This document shows positions 47,767 through 58,990 of a stretch of DNA of 64,000 bases, one piece after another (the first letter of the stretch is position 1; each line of letters opens with the position of its first letter). The notes beneath the pieces were generated by a model. That model worked only from the letters and a program-made list of their open reading frames with translations, was not told where the DNA came from and made no database searches. The stretch is from positions 3,479,678 through 3,543,677 of the forward strand of contig CM061069.1 of the NCBI GenBank assembly GCA_030762895.1. The letters are read 5' to 3'. Position numbers and translations under genes: made by a program. The stretch is from Sophora flavescens. Its lineage: Eukaryota; Streptophyta; Magnoliopsida; Fabales; Fabaceae.

Positions 47767-49869
47767 TGACAGTAACATGGATGGCTTCAGCATGTGGAAA
47801 GAAGCATATTCAGATTATTATATTTTTATAAAATTGCATACAGGAACATGGATGGCTTGAGCATGTGGAAAGAAGCATATTCAGAATATTATATTTTTAT
47901 AATTTTTATTTGTAATTTTCGTAGTCATTTTGGGAACAATTTTCTGGTGACTTTTAGTTTTCCATAAGTCCAATAAATGCTTCCTAGTAGTTCCATAAGT
48001 CATAATAATAGCTGGTGGGAATTTAATTCCTTGATTGTGCTTACTTTCTAGGTAGTGTACATGCATTTGTCAATGTATGTGGTAAATTCATGGTAGTGGG
48101 AACTTAATTCTTGTATTTCCTAGTTAGGCTATAAATATGGAACTCTTGTACTACACAATTCAGATTTTGATGATTAATGAAATTTGAGAGTTTCTCTATT
48201 GTGAGAGCTTTTCCCTTTGTTCTTGGGTTAAGAACTTTATAGTGTTGGTTCTACCAGCAGGTCGCGGTTAGGGTCATGCTTCTTTGATAACTCTGGTTCT
48301 ACCGGCAGGTCGCGGTTAGGGTCAAGTTACTTGTGTCCTTTGCCTGTTTTCAAGACGGTCCTAAGTGTTGTCCTATCATTTGGGAATCAGAGCTTAGGAT
48401 CCTTGAATTTCAGGTGCTATATTTCTTTGTTCTTTTCTATTCTGTATGAAAAAAAACGAAAATTTTTTTTTATTTGAGATCTTTCTTGGTGGTTGTATGC
48501 AAAGTTTGAATTTTTCTCAGTGGGTTCTTCATGGAAGTAATGAAGAAAAATGATGCAAAGCAAAGGGAGGATATTTTCTATTCTAGATGCTATGTGAAGG
48601 ACAAGATATGTAGCTTGGTCATTGATAGAAGGGGATACGTTAACCTAGCTAGTACCACCATGGTGCAAAAGTTAGGACTTCCTCTTATAGAGCATCCACA
48701 ATCGTATGTCATTTGGAGCATCCGGGAGTTTAGTGATCTCGGTGACGTGATGGTGAACAAACAAGTATGAGTGTCGTTTCGGATTGGGAGCTATGAAGAT
48801 GAGGTGTTATGTGATGTGGTTCCCATGGAAACTAGGCACCTGTTACTTGGGCGTCCTTGGAGAGTTAAACGACAAGCGAAATATGATGTCTACAAAAATA
48901 AGTACTCATTTGTATTTAATAATCGCATAATTACTCTTGGACCATTGTCACCAAAACAAGTGTATGAAGATCAAATGTACTTGAAAGGAGAAGTAAAGAA
49001 AAAGGAAACTCATGAGAGAAAGGAAGAGGAAATGGAGAGTGGTGAAAAAGAAGAAGAGAAAAAAGAAAGCACTGAGGAAAAAGAAGAATTAAAGAAAAAA
49101 GAAACCCATGAGAGAGAAAAAGTGGAGAACCATGAGATAAAAGTTGAAGAAAAAGAGAACAATGAGAAATATCTCATGAAAAATTAGAATTATGAGAGAA
49201 AAGGGGATGGAAGAGCCAATTATCAAGCAAAATGTGGAGAGCACAAAAGCAAGATTTTATTAGATAATCCACTGACTTTTAATGCAGGTTTGGATTTGAG
49301 GACAAATCACTTTCAAGAAGTGGGGAATGACAGGAGCATGGATGGCTTGAGCATGTGGAAAGAAGCATATTCAGATTATTATATTTTTATAATTTTTATT
49401 TGTAATTTTCTTATTCATTTTGGGCACAATTTTCTGCTGACTTTTAGTTTTCCCCTAAGTCCAATAAATGCTTCCTAGTAGTTCCATAAGTCATAATAAT
49501 AGCTGGTGGGAATTTAATTCCTTGATTATGCTTACTTTCTAGGTAGTGTACATGCATTTGTCAATGTATGTGGTAAATGCATGGTAGTGGGAATTTAATT
49601 CTTGTATTTCCTAGTTAGGCTATAAATATGGAACTCTTGTACTACACAATTCAGATTTTGATGATTAATGAAATTTGAGAGTTTCTCTATTGTGAGAGCT
49701 TTTCCCTTTGTTCTTGGGTTAAGAACTTTATAGTGTTGGTTCTACCGGCAGGTCGCGGTTAGGGTCACGCTTCTTTGATAACTCTGGTTCTACCGGCAGG
49801 TCGCAGTTAGGGTCAAGTTCCTTGTGTCCTTTGCCTGTTTTCAAGACGGTCCTAAGTGTTGTCCTATCA
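47767..49869 (+). mobile_element. Element G: small non-autonomous LTR element (2.1 kb)
   Basis: LTRs 47767-48378 (612 bp) and 49328-49869 (542 bp) begin TGACAG and end CCTATCA. The 5' copy carries an extra ~75-bp duplication at its start. Flanks TACTG (47762) and TCCTG (49870) are a probable target duplication with one change. The PBS region is TGGGAATCAGAGCTTAGG (a mutated TGGTATCAGAGC) at 48381, and the polypurine stretch agaagtggggaa is at ~49315. TATA boxes lie at 48130 and 49621. Each LTR has two copies of a ggttctaccggcaggtcgcg phrase ~50 bp apart. The interior encodes only a protease-like and Lys/Glu-rich protein. Confidence 0.85.
48531..49187 (+). pseudogene. G protease-like, Lys/Glu-rich protein, one stop
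   Basis: A single frame from 48531 with one TGA at 48768-48770. The N-terminal MEVMKKNDAKQREDIFYS is followed by ICSLVIDRRGYVNLASTTMV (a gypsy protease strand in which the D-T/G-G site reads DRRG), then GLPLIEHPQSYVIWSIREF, ETRHLLLGRPWRVKRQAKYD and SFVFNNRIITLGPLSP. The last ~75 residues are Lys/Glu/His-rich (KKKETHERKEEEMESGEKEE). It closely resembles the D-outer protein at 33341-33760, although the LTRs are unrelated. Gag, RT and integrase are absent. With the catalytic motif altered in both copies, protease activity is unlikely; function unknown. Confidence 0.75.
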
Positions 49870-50084
49870 TCCTGTTAAGGAAATCATCAGCTCACATCAA
49901 TATGACATATAATACCACATTAAGCTGGAATATATATACTATATGTCATATAAATGTTTGTTATCATGTTCGGACTCATTACCCAACTTCTAAGCATAGT
50001 CAATATCTGATGTGGATTCAACTAGACATGGCCAGTAACAACATCCTAGACCTCACAGTCTAATTAGAATCTGATACCACCAAA

Positions 50085-52838
50085 TGAGACACCCCGTTGT
50101 GCCATTAGATTAAAACCTCATTAATTAATTTCTTAATCACACGCTTAACGTTAAACGTATATACTGAAATATGTAAAAATTAAAACTTAACTATAAACAT
50201 ACAACTTATGAAAATTTAAACCATCACACCATATATAACATACACACAAACCATATGTTTATGAATCAGAGTACCAAAACACTGTTTATCCAAGTAGTAA
50301 GATCCCTTGCAGGTGCATATTTAAACAAACTAATATTTACGGATATATAAAACGTCTTAAGACACACTGGCCATAACTTCTTAAACTATCTCCCGCATCT
50401 GGTTCATACTGAGTCCCATCCAGTTCCTTGGTAGCTAGTTCCTCCACCAGATCTTCTCATATGATCACATGATAAAATATATACCAAATACAGAAAATAG
50501 GGGATAACTAACAGTTCTATCATCAAAAGTGGAAATGAACCATAATATATAATATAACAATAGTCACAGACATACATCACTCAAAATCAACCATCATCCT
50601 TACTTTACAATATCATCCTCTACCCTCAAACTCATGCAATCTAACCTTTATGCTAACGTGGCCACCTTTATGCTAACAACACATCACTTGCCCACTGAGG
50701 GATGTTAGTCAATAGTCCAAGCGATACGTCCCCATTAACCGGTGCACACCTTCATCCATGGTGAGAATGCTCATGCAAAGCAATGTCACTATAGCTGCAC
50801 AGCACAGTCGGTGCACACCCTGATTCTCTCAAGGATGCTCATGCAAAGCAATGACACTATAGCTGCACAACCTAAATCTAAATTGGGACAGTCCCGCGAG
50901 AACTTCGGACCTCGTGTGTTCCAAACACACGGTTGTGAACAACAATACAAACATATGAATCTCAATGACCCACATTAATAACAACCTAGTGCCTTAAGCT
51001 TCCATCATAGCCTCAACTCGTATTCTAGGTCACATCTCATCTATAAAATAATAAATTTAGGCTAGGCACCTCTAAGTCCCATTCAATCTCTCACCAAGAC
51101 AAAATATCTCTGAACAACACTTATCTTTACTTAAAAACCAACTAAGCATATTATCAAACCAGGTAGATCATGCATAATACAATACTCATAAACTATTCAA
51201 ACAACAAAATAAAACGTCACATGCAGTAGAACACCTCAACCAGCGTATCAAAAGCAATTTAATAATAAATAAGTCAGACATCCTCAAATATTATAAAATT
51301 ATCCTAATGGCGATAAACCTACAATCCCCAAATCATCATTAGTATTACGGAAAAGTTTCCAATGTGATTCTGGTCTTGTCGATTACTCAACCACTAGTAG
51401 GGTTTAGGTCGCCCTACACCATTATTATAAAATATACTACTTATCAATTCCAACGACGGGATGATTCTTTCCCCCACCTGAACTTATCACCGGATTCACG
51501 AACTTTCAAATTATCGTTACTACACCACGGTTATCAGTTAACCTTCAACCAAATCACATAAAAATAAATTAATCAAACAAAATCCACCTAGAGTCACAAG
51601 GACTAGGGTTCGACCATCATAGGATCAATAGGCGAGAAATCTCAAAATTTCACAAACTCTTGGATCAATGATCCTTAAGCATTAGGAAAACATAATCAGT
51701 TATTCAATGACCAAGATTAAATCAAAAAATCCTCTAACCCACATGGTTAGTGTTTCAGCCATCATCAACAAAATAGGCTAGAGATTTTTAAAAATTATCA
51801 AGCTTCTAGATTCAACAACTATGAGTATTATAAAGACTAAATCAAGTGTTACATCACAAAAATCGAAGCAAAACCCATAACCACCCTATTAGCATAGGTT
51901 AAGCTAGTTTAAGAAAAATAAGCTAGAGATTCTATTTGCTCTCATGCTCTTAGATGATCAAAGTAGAAGTTATATAGAGTTCATAGAAATTGGAATCACG
52001 TTAAAAGGATTTTTCTACAATTTTCTAGAATTTTTGAAGATCTAGATCTAAGAATTTCAACATGATGATCAAGGCATGAAACAAGTGAAATCAATGAAGA
52101 AGATGAGTTGGTTGATCAAGGAGAGGACGTTATACCTCTTGTATGATGAAAAATTGAATGGAATAGAGCAAGTTCTTCACAAAATTTAGTTATGGTGTTC
52201 TTGAGAGTTTTGAGAGAAAAGTGAGGAAGATGAAGAAAAATGGTGAAGTGTGGGAGGGGGAGTGGGCTGCATACACTTGACTGAAGTGAGGGGGTATTTT
52301 TGTCAAAATTCACTTAGGGAAACTCTTGGAATTACATAAAAGGCTAGGGGCATTTTAGTCTTTTCACACTTATTCATCATTACATGGTGAGTCACACCAT
52401 GACTCACCATGGTGACTCACCTCCACCAGTCATCATGCATGACTCGTTTTCTTCATCCATTAGCAAGTCCCGACAGTTCCGTATTTAGCTCCTTCGTTTA
52501 CCCGATTTAGGTTTTACGCCAAAAAAATATAATATTTCATTTTCGATCGAAAATTTTCAAAATAAATAAAGTTGTTGGAAACTCGTTATAAAATATAACC
52601 ATTTCATTCACGAGTCAAAATTAGGTTTTCTGATCAGTAAAATCTTACTGTCAGTGAAAACGTGGACCGGTTTCCGTCTTAATTTTCAACCCAAAATTTC
52701 ACCGTAACCCTCTACCATAAGGCAGAGTATGAATATGATTTTGTTTTATCGAAAATCATTTTCTTGGTCCTAGATGAAAAAAATAAATAGTTATATCTTA
52801 ACCGATAATACTGCGCATATAAAAAGTAGGGTGTTACA
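50085..52838 (-). repeat. 5' LTR (2754 bp) of the truncated TGTAACA-family element
   Basis: Plus-strand ends are TGAGACACCCC and GTGTTACA. It shares with E, T2 and the 58114 LTR a conserved block around 52490-52720 (gttttcaccga-type phrases with ttccgtc and ttttcaacccaaaattt). No convincing gene inside. The small open frames near 50742 and 52116 have no recognisable domain. Confidence 0.8.
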
Positions 52839-53002
52839 ATGAGCACAGTCGTGCTCATGCACCAGAGAGGGATTTTTCCCTCCAAAATCCCACTTCGATC
52901 CTCTTAACATTTCCTAGGAACTTTCATAAGCGTTTAAAGGCTTATACGAAAAACAGGGTGTTACAATTCTGCCCCCTTATAAAAATTTTGTCCTCGAAAT
53001 TT

Positions 53003-54300
53003 CTACTCACCTCGATTGAAAAGGTGCAGATACGTCTCCATCATCTTGCTCTCCAGCTCCCATGTAGAACTTTCCTCAGTAGCACCACTCAAAACAAATT
53101 TAACCAAAGGAATCTCCTTCCATCTTAGCTGCTTCACCTTTCGATCCTCAACCCGAAGCGGTAGTTCCTCAAAAGTCAAGTTCTCTTTCAACTGAATTGT
53201 ATCGGGTACTATCACATGGCTAGGATCCTGAATATACTTCCGAAGTTGGGACACATGAAAGACGTTGTGAAGTCTCGATAGGAAAGTTGGTAACGCAATT
53301 TGGTAAGCAACTTCACCGACTCTTTTTACAATTTGGTAAGGTTCTATGAATTTAGGAGTAAGTTTTTTCACTTTCACCACTCTATCGACCCCAGCTGTTG
53401 TAGTAACTCTCAAGAACACATGATCACCTTCCTGAAATTCGAGAGCCTTCCTTCTCTTATCATGATAGCTCTTTTGCCTACTTTGTGTCACTCTCATCTT
53501 TTCCTAGATCATTCTTACTTTCTATGTGGTTTCTTGCACTATTTCAGGTCCTAGCACAACATTCTCACCAGGTTCATTCCAACACTGTGTTCTACATCTC
53601 CTCCCATACAAAGCTTCATAAGGCACCATTCCAATACTGTAATGGAAGCTATTGTTGTAGGTGAACTCTATTAGGGGTAAAAACTTGTCCCAACTACTTG
53701 ACTATTCTAGCACACAAGCTCTCAACAAGTCCTCTAACAACTGGATGGTTCTCTCAGACTGACCATCGATCTATGGGTGATAAGCTGAACTTAATCAAAG
53801 CTTGGTCCCTAAATCCTAATACAAACTATTCTAGAACCTAGAGGTAAATCTAGGATCTCTATCTGATACTATGCTAGAGGGCACACCATGTAGCCTAAAA
53901 ATATCCTTGATGTACTACCTAGTCAACTTTTCAAATGGGTATTCCATGTTCATAGGGATGAAATGTGCAGACTTAGTCAATCTATCCACACCAACCCACA
54001 TAGCATCACAACCAGATGGAGTCCTAGGGAGTCCAGACACAAAATCCACAGAGATACTATCTAATTTCCATTATGGGATGTTCAAGGGCTGCATCATGCC
54101 CGAAGGTTTCTGGTGTTCTATCTTAGCCTTTTGGCACACTAAACAAGCATAAACAAATTCAGCCACATCCTTTTTCATCCTAGGACACCAAAACGTTCGC
54201 TTTAAATCTTGATACATCTTAGTGGCACCTGGGTGCACACTCAATCCGCTCATATGTCCTTCTTCTAGGATCAACTTCCTAAGCTCCGGAACATCAGGTA
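53003..54300 (-). pseudogene. T1 integrase with chromodomain
   Basis: The HHCC zinc region is at 54274-54071 (HMSGLSVHPGATKMYQDL, then CLVCQKAKIEHQ). The core from ~54070 to ~53520 is recognisable but holds several stops (AMWVGVDRLTKSAHFIP, SDRDPRF, WNEPGE). The last 164 codons (53497-53003) are open: QKSYHDKRRKALEFQEGDHV, the GPY/F-like FIEPYQIVKRVGEVAYQIAL, HNVFHVSQLRKY, then a C-terminal chromodomain (LRWKEIPLVKFVLSGA, STWELESKM). A chromodomain after integrase marks the chromovirus branch and directs insertion to certain chromatin. Not functional because of the core stops. Confidence 0.9.
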
Positions 54301-54522
54301 TACAAACTGTATTTTGAAACCTAACTCCATCACTTCCTTAAAACTAAGGTTTCTATCCTAAGCAATCAGCTCTTTCTGGCTTAAGAGGTAAACATCTACC
54401 TTATGACCTTCCCTAATATGATCCATCAAACTGTTTGTAATCCTCGACATTCCAAGCCTAATGCTCTTAGGGGTAACTTCCCATGCTATGCTCAAGTCTC
54501 TAAACTTCTATATCAGATCCAT

Positions 54523-55240
54523 CTATCTAACCATCAAGGCTAAAATATGTAAGGTCTTTCTACTTAAGGCATCCACCACTACATTGGCTTTCCCAGGGTG
54601 GTAGGTCAACTCAAAATCATAATCTTTAAGAAACTCCATCCACCTACGTTGCCTCATATTGAGCTCTTTTTGGTCAAATAAATATTTTAAACTCTTATGA
54701 TCACTAAAAACCTCAAACTTAGCTCCATAAAGGTAATGCCTCCAAATCTTTAAGGCAAACACTATAGCTCCTAATTTCAAATCATGGGTAGGGTAGTTCT
54801 TCTCATGGGTTTTCAACTGCCTAGAAGCATAAGCTACTATCTTACCATCATGCAGCAACACACCACCTAAACCTTGCTTAGAAGCATCGTAGTACACTAC
54901 GAAAGGTTCACTAGGATTGGGTAAAACTAACACTGGCGCTGATACACATTTCCTTCAAGGTTTGGAAACTTTCGTCACAGTTAAATCCCCACACAAAGAG
55001 TTGTCCTTTCTTGGTGAGACGGGTCAAAGGTAAAGCTATCTTAGAGAAACCTTCTATGAACCTCCTATAGTACCCTGCTAAACCCAAGAAACTCCTAATC
55101 TCGGTCATTGACTTTGGTGCTTCCCATTGGAGCACAGCCTATACCTTAGCCGGATCCACGACTATCCTACCTTTAGAGATGACATGTCCTAAGAAGCTCA
55201 CCTCTTCTAACCAAAACTAGCACATGGACAACTTAGCATA
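54523..55240 (-). pseudogene. T1 RT C-terminal half and RNase H
   Basis: The RT end, FLGHVIS...FLGLAGYYRRFIEGFSKIAL (~55190-55040), contains a stop and ends in a frame change near 54920. RNase H is 136 open codons (54933-54523): VVYYDASKQGLGGVL (first catalytic Asp), KIVAYASRQLKTHEKNYPTH, FEVFSDHKSLKYLF and VVDALSRK. The intact RNase H portion suggests moderate age. Confidence 0.88.
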
Positions 55241-55249
55241 CAACCGATT

Positions 55250-55749
55250 TGTAATTTCGCAAGGATGTTAAAATAATTTGTAAAGTAGTCATGATTACTA
55301 GGTGACTTATGTAGGTGAGTTGTCCAAGTTGAATCATCATTCCTATCCTCCGACATATTTCTGCCGATCCGAATCCGGCTCCGTCGTTTACCCGATTTGG
55401 TTTTTCCGCCCATTTTTTGCTAAAATTTCTCCCGATAAAATAAAATATTTTATTTTTGAGTAGAAATTCTTCATATATATTTTGTCCCCAACAAGTGGCA
55501 AAATTTTGAAATTTTTTGTTTTCGGGTCGAAATTAGGGTTTTTAGGTAGTACAGAATTGCACTGTACGTAAAAATGCAGACCGGGTTCCGTATGAATTTT
55601 CAACCCAAAATTTAACCGTAACCTTCTACTATAAAGTAGAGTCTAAATATGATTTTATTTTATCCAACATCATTTTCTAGATCTCGAAAGAAAATATAAA
55701 CATATTTAATCTACCAATATTAAAAAACAGTAAAAACTGGGGTGTTACA
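55250..55749 (-). repeat. Partial 3' LTR of T2
   Basis: Minus-strand start TGTAACACCCCAGTTTTTAC. Shares the ttccgt / attttcaacccaaaatt block with the 50085-52838 LTR. Truncated against T1 at its left end. Confidence 0.65.
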
Positions 55750-55753
55750 TTAC

Positions 55754-56194
55754 TAGGGGTGTAATCGGGTCGGACCGGATTTAGGGGTTTCATCATCCGA
55801 ACCGAATCAGATCACAATTGGATCGTTTCGGATCGGATCATCGGATTACCCATTATTTTTTATTATTATTTAAACTTCGAAAATTAATAAAAATAATAGA
55901 AAAACAGAAAAATAAAATAAAATATACATGTTTATTTATTAATTATATTAAATATATATAATAATATATTAACATTATATATTTGTATATAAATAATTTT
56001 AAAAATAAATATTTGTAGGGTTCAGATCGGTTCGGTTCGGATTAGATTTGTAGGATCCGAGACCCGAACCGACCTTGCTCGGATTAGTGGTTTTTAAATC
56101 CGATCAGATGATCCGAACCAATCCGCCAAAATCGGTTCGGATCGGTTCGGATCCATCTGATTCATGGATCGGATTAGATCCACTTACACCCCTA
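55754..56194. mobile_element. hAT-type MITE with perfect 8-bp target duplication
   Basis: 441 bp with terminal inverted repeats TAGGGGTGTAA and TTACACCCCTA. It is flanked on both sides by TACATTAC (55746-55753 and 56195-56202), the 8-bp duplication length of the hAT superfamily. No coding capacity. The ends are rich in repeated gatccgaacc / ggttcggatc phrases that pair with each other, so the whole element can fold back, and the middle is AT-rich. It needs a hAT transposase from elsewhere to move. Confidence 0.92.
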
Positions 56195-56269
56195 TACATT
56201 ACTATCTCATTTTAAAAAATTTCATCCTCGAAATTTCGTGACTCGAAACTAGACAGGATCTTGTAATCG

Positions 56270-58039
56270 TATCTTAATCCTAAGATCCTACACTGGATCT
56301 CCGTCCTTCTTTCTCACTAAAAGAACTGGTGCTCTCCACGGGGAAACACTCGGCCGTATGCACTGTTTTTGACAATGGTTCTTCTTGTTAAGCTTTCAAC
56401 TCAGCAAGATCTGTAGACGACATCTGATATAGAGCGATGGAAATCGGACCGACTCTTGGAATTAGGTAGATAGAGAACTCGATGTCTCTGACCGGTGACA
56501 AACCATACTCCAGTCGATCTCTCCCTCGAATCCCAAGCTAGATAAAAGTAAGTATCCCTGATCTCCTTCTTTTGAAGAAGTCTTTATTTGGTTTGCAGAT
56601 AAAAATCCAGAAATCTTAGGATCTGGAAAACTAAAGTTTTATGAGCGCAATCTAAAAGGATATGGTTGGAAGATAACCAATCCATGTCTAGAATCACTTC
56701 TAATTGTATTAAAGGCAAACAAATTTGATTAACAAGAAATCGTCTATCCTGAATAACAATAGGATAGTTCAAGCATATTGAATTTACTATAACTGGTTCA
56801 GCAGTTGGGGTTGAAATAATTAAGTCATACGATAAGGAAAAAAAAGTAAACTCAAATGTCTCACACAATCCATCGAAAAAGAATGCATCGCACCTGAATC
56901 GAAAATTTCAGTTAAAAGATTTACCAGCTAGGTCGCAACTACCTTGTATGAGATCATCGGATTTTGAGGCTTCAGCACCACTCATGGTGTAAGCTCTTCC
57001 CTTTGTCATCGGTCTATTGGTCTTTGAATCATTGGCAGCGACCCCAAACTTTGATGCAGAGCACTCTCTTGCTAGGTGACCAATCTTCCCACAGTTAAAG
57101 CATAACATGCCTCTTAGCTAACAATCCTCGGTAATATGATTCAGCTGTCCACACTTGCAGCATCGTTGAACCAGGCCTTGATTCTGATTGTTTTGGCTTC
57201 CACTACCATACACAAATGCGACGGGACGATATGATTGTTGGTTCTGATTATTTCCTGGAGGTCGGAAATATGGCATCTTCTAAGCTTGTTCCTCCCTTTG
57301 ACTCAGATATTGATTTTAAAATTGTGATGGTCCTCCGATGTTACCCTGATTGTCTCTCCCCTTCCTCATCAGTTCCACCTTCCGACACTTTTCGACCAAA
57401 GTTTGAAAGTTACGAATTTCAAGCGGTGGCAATGACTCCTTAATCTCGTATCATAGACCTCCTTCGAATTTCTCACATTTCCATCCCTCATCAGGTTGAG
57501 CTTGAAAGAAATGGAAATACTTGGTGAGGGGTTCAAACTTCGCCGCACATTCCCCAACCGAAAGTTCTCTCTGTTGTAGATGTAGAAACTCTTGTTCTTT
57601 CTCAACTCTGGCGCTCTGAGGGAAGTTCTTAACCAGAAAAGTAGTGCGGAAAACGTTCCAAGTTATTTCCTGGTTGCCCGCTTCCAGCAGCTGTCTAGTA
57701 CCATTCCACCAATATTCTGCATCGCCTAAAAGCAGAAAAGTAGCACACGGGACTTTCACTCCTTCAAGTCTATTGATGAGCTTGAAAATCGTTTCCAATT
57801 CTTGTATCCACAAATCAGCCTTCTCAGGATTGGTATCACCATGAAATTGCGGAGGATTCTGGCGATGAAAGGTAGTTAATCCTCTAGCCTCGGCAACTTG
57901 CTCAGCTCAAATTTGATCTTGTTGGTTATGTACAGCCACCAGCATATTCATTGTTCTCTCCTATATTACCACGGCCGCCACCACGACCGCCTATACGGCC
58001 ACTTCCACGGTCACGTCCACGTCCAACTTCTGGTTCCAT
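56270..58039 (-). pseudogene. T2 gag, protease and RT start, broken
   Basis: Starts at ATG ~58039 with a Gly/Arg-rich N-terminus (MEPEVGRGRDRGSGRIGGRG). The gag core is open at 57813-57451 (FLLLGDAEYWWNGTRQLLEA, RELSVGECAAKFEPLTKYF). Two CCHC knuckles follow: CCKCGQLNHITEDC (~57167-57126) and CFNCGKIGHLAREC (57105-57064). A protease fragment at 56868-56584 has LNYPIVIQDRRFLVNQICL and VILDMDWLSSNHILLDC. An RT entry motif PWRAPVLLVRKKDGDPV lies at ~56340-56295. Frameshifts and stops separate the pieces. Confidence 0.85.
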
Positions 58040-58113
58040 AATTGACCTACAAAACAAAATCAGTCAGTCTGCAACCAGAAACTAAAACATATGCTTATGT
58101 ATTATCATACATT

Positions 58114-58990
58114 ATGCAACAGCCTGATTTTTAATTACGCTATTTAACCTGTTAAAATATAATTAATTATATTTTAATCTGAGAGTTAGAAGTGATTTTA
58201 AATAAAATAAAATCATATTCATAGTCTATCTTATGGTAGAAGGCTACGGTGAAATTTTGGGTTGAAAATTCAGACGGAACCTGGTCTGTGTTTTTTAACC
58301 GACGGTATAACTTTATGCTGACAGAAAACCCTAATTTGACCCGAAAAATGAGATTTGTAGATTTTTTATATTTTTTCGGAGAGGAAGTGTACTTTCCAAA
58401 TTTCTGATCAGAAATAAAATATTATGTTTATTCGGACGAATTTTGGTAAAAGTTCGGATGGAAAACAGTTGGTGTTTACACAGACAGTAAGATTTTAATG
58501 ATCATAAAACCTAATTTTGACTCGTGAACGAAATGGTTTATATTTAAATCATATTTCCAATGAGTTTGGTTAGTTTGAAAATTTTCAGTCGAAAATGAAA
58601 TGTTTCACTTTTATACGAGCGTAAAACCCTAATCGGGGAACCGACGGAGTCGAGAAGGGAGGTGCAGAGACAAAACAGACCACCGGAGGAGCTGAGTCAT
58701 GGGGTGAGTCACCACCATGACTCACCAAGCATTTATGAAGCATTAAATGTAAATTTAGGTGAAATGACCAAAATGGCCTTGTAGCTTAACCTAACCAAAG
58801 TTAAGTTAGATTTTAACCATGGTTAAGGAACCATGGTTAGTTTGTGTGGTCTAAAATCAGCCACACCCTCCACTAAATGTGAGCCACATATTAATTAACC
58901 CTACTTAGTAAAGGTAACCCTAAAACTGAACAGTAACTGCAAGATGGATTCGCTATTCAAAATTGACCCTGATTGACCCTGATTGAAATC
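58114..58990 (+). repeat. TGTAACA-family LTR fragment, plus orientation
   Basis: Begins TGCAACAGCCTGATTTTT and contains the reverse complement of the blocks in the 50085-52838 LTR (ggttgaaaattcagacgg, gtgagtcaccaccatgactcacc). A ~190-bp segment with gacagaaaaccctaatttga occurs twice in diverged form (~58250-58430 and ~58440-58640). The right end is not defined. Confidence 0.65.

Larger units (their letters stand above)
47430..52838 (-). mobile_element. Truncated TGTAACA-family gypsy element: 5' LTR, leader and gag start, split by G
   Basis: In minus orientation this reads 5' LTR (52838 to 50085), PBS (minus TGGTATCAGATTC just left of the LTR), leader (50084-49870), then across element G into 47766-47430. 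The last part encodes a Gly/Arg-rich start (RGRGIGGGDGSP) and MDLATAMLQQTQQNAEMLQL, resembling a chromovirus gag N-terminus, with one stop. The rest of the element is missing. The LTR was inserted into the LTR of chromovirus T1. Confidence 0.65.
52839..55245 (-). mobile_element. T1: chromovirus (Tekay/Del-like) fragment, RT middle to LTR start
   Basis: On the minus strand: RT second half, RNase H, integrase, chromodomain, a polypurine tract (AAGGGGGCAGAAT, ~52967-52979) and the first 128 bp of a 3' LTR (52966 to 52839, starting TGTAACACCCTG), which is cut by the 50085-52838 LTR. The RT is truncated at ~55245. Confidence 0.85.
55250..58110 (-). mobile_element. T2: deleted chromovirus, gag-protease-RT start joined to its own 3' end and LTR
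   Basis: On the minus strand: gag (from ATG ~58039), protease, the first RT motif, then directly the 3' internal end (CGAGGATGAAATTTTTTA, ~56215-56232) and an LTR start TGTAACACCCC at 55749, of which ~500 bp remains. A hAT MITE separates the last two parts. Almost all of pol is deleted. No PBS or 5' LTR is found to the right, where a plus-oriented LTR begins at 58114. Confidence 0.75.

Noticed and set aside
49870..50084. This segment as the 3' flank of G with a host gene
   Set aside because: It carries a minus-strand PBS next to the 50085 LTR and continues, across G, into a gag-like fragment at 47766.
52839..58110. One intact chromovirus
   Set aside because: Two LTR starts, two pol 3' ends, missing central pol, and a MITE at the junction show a composite of two broken copies.
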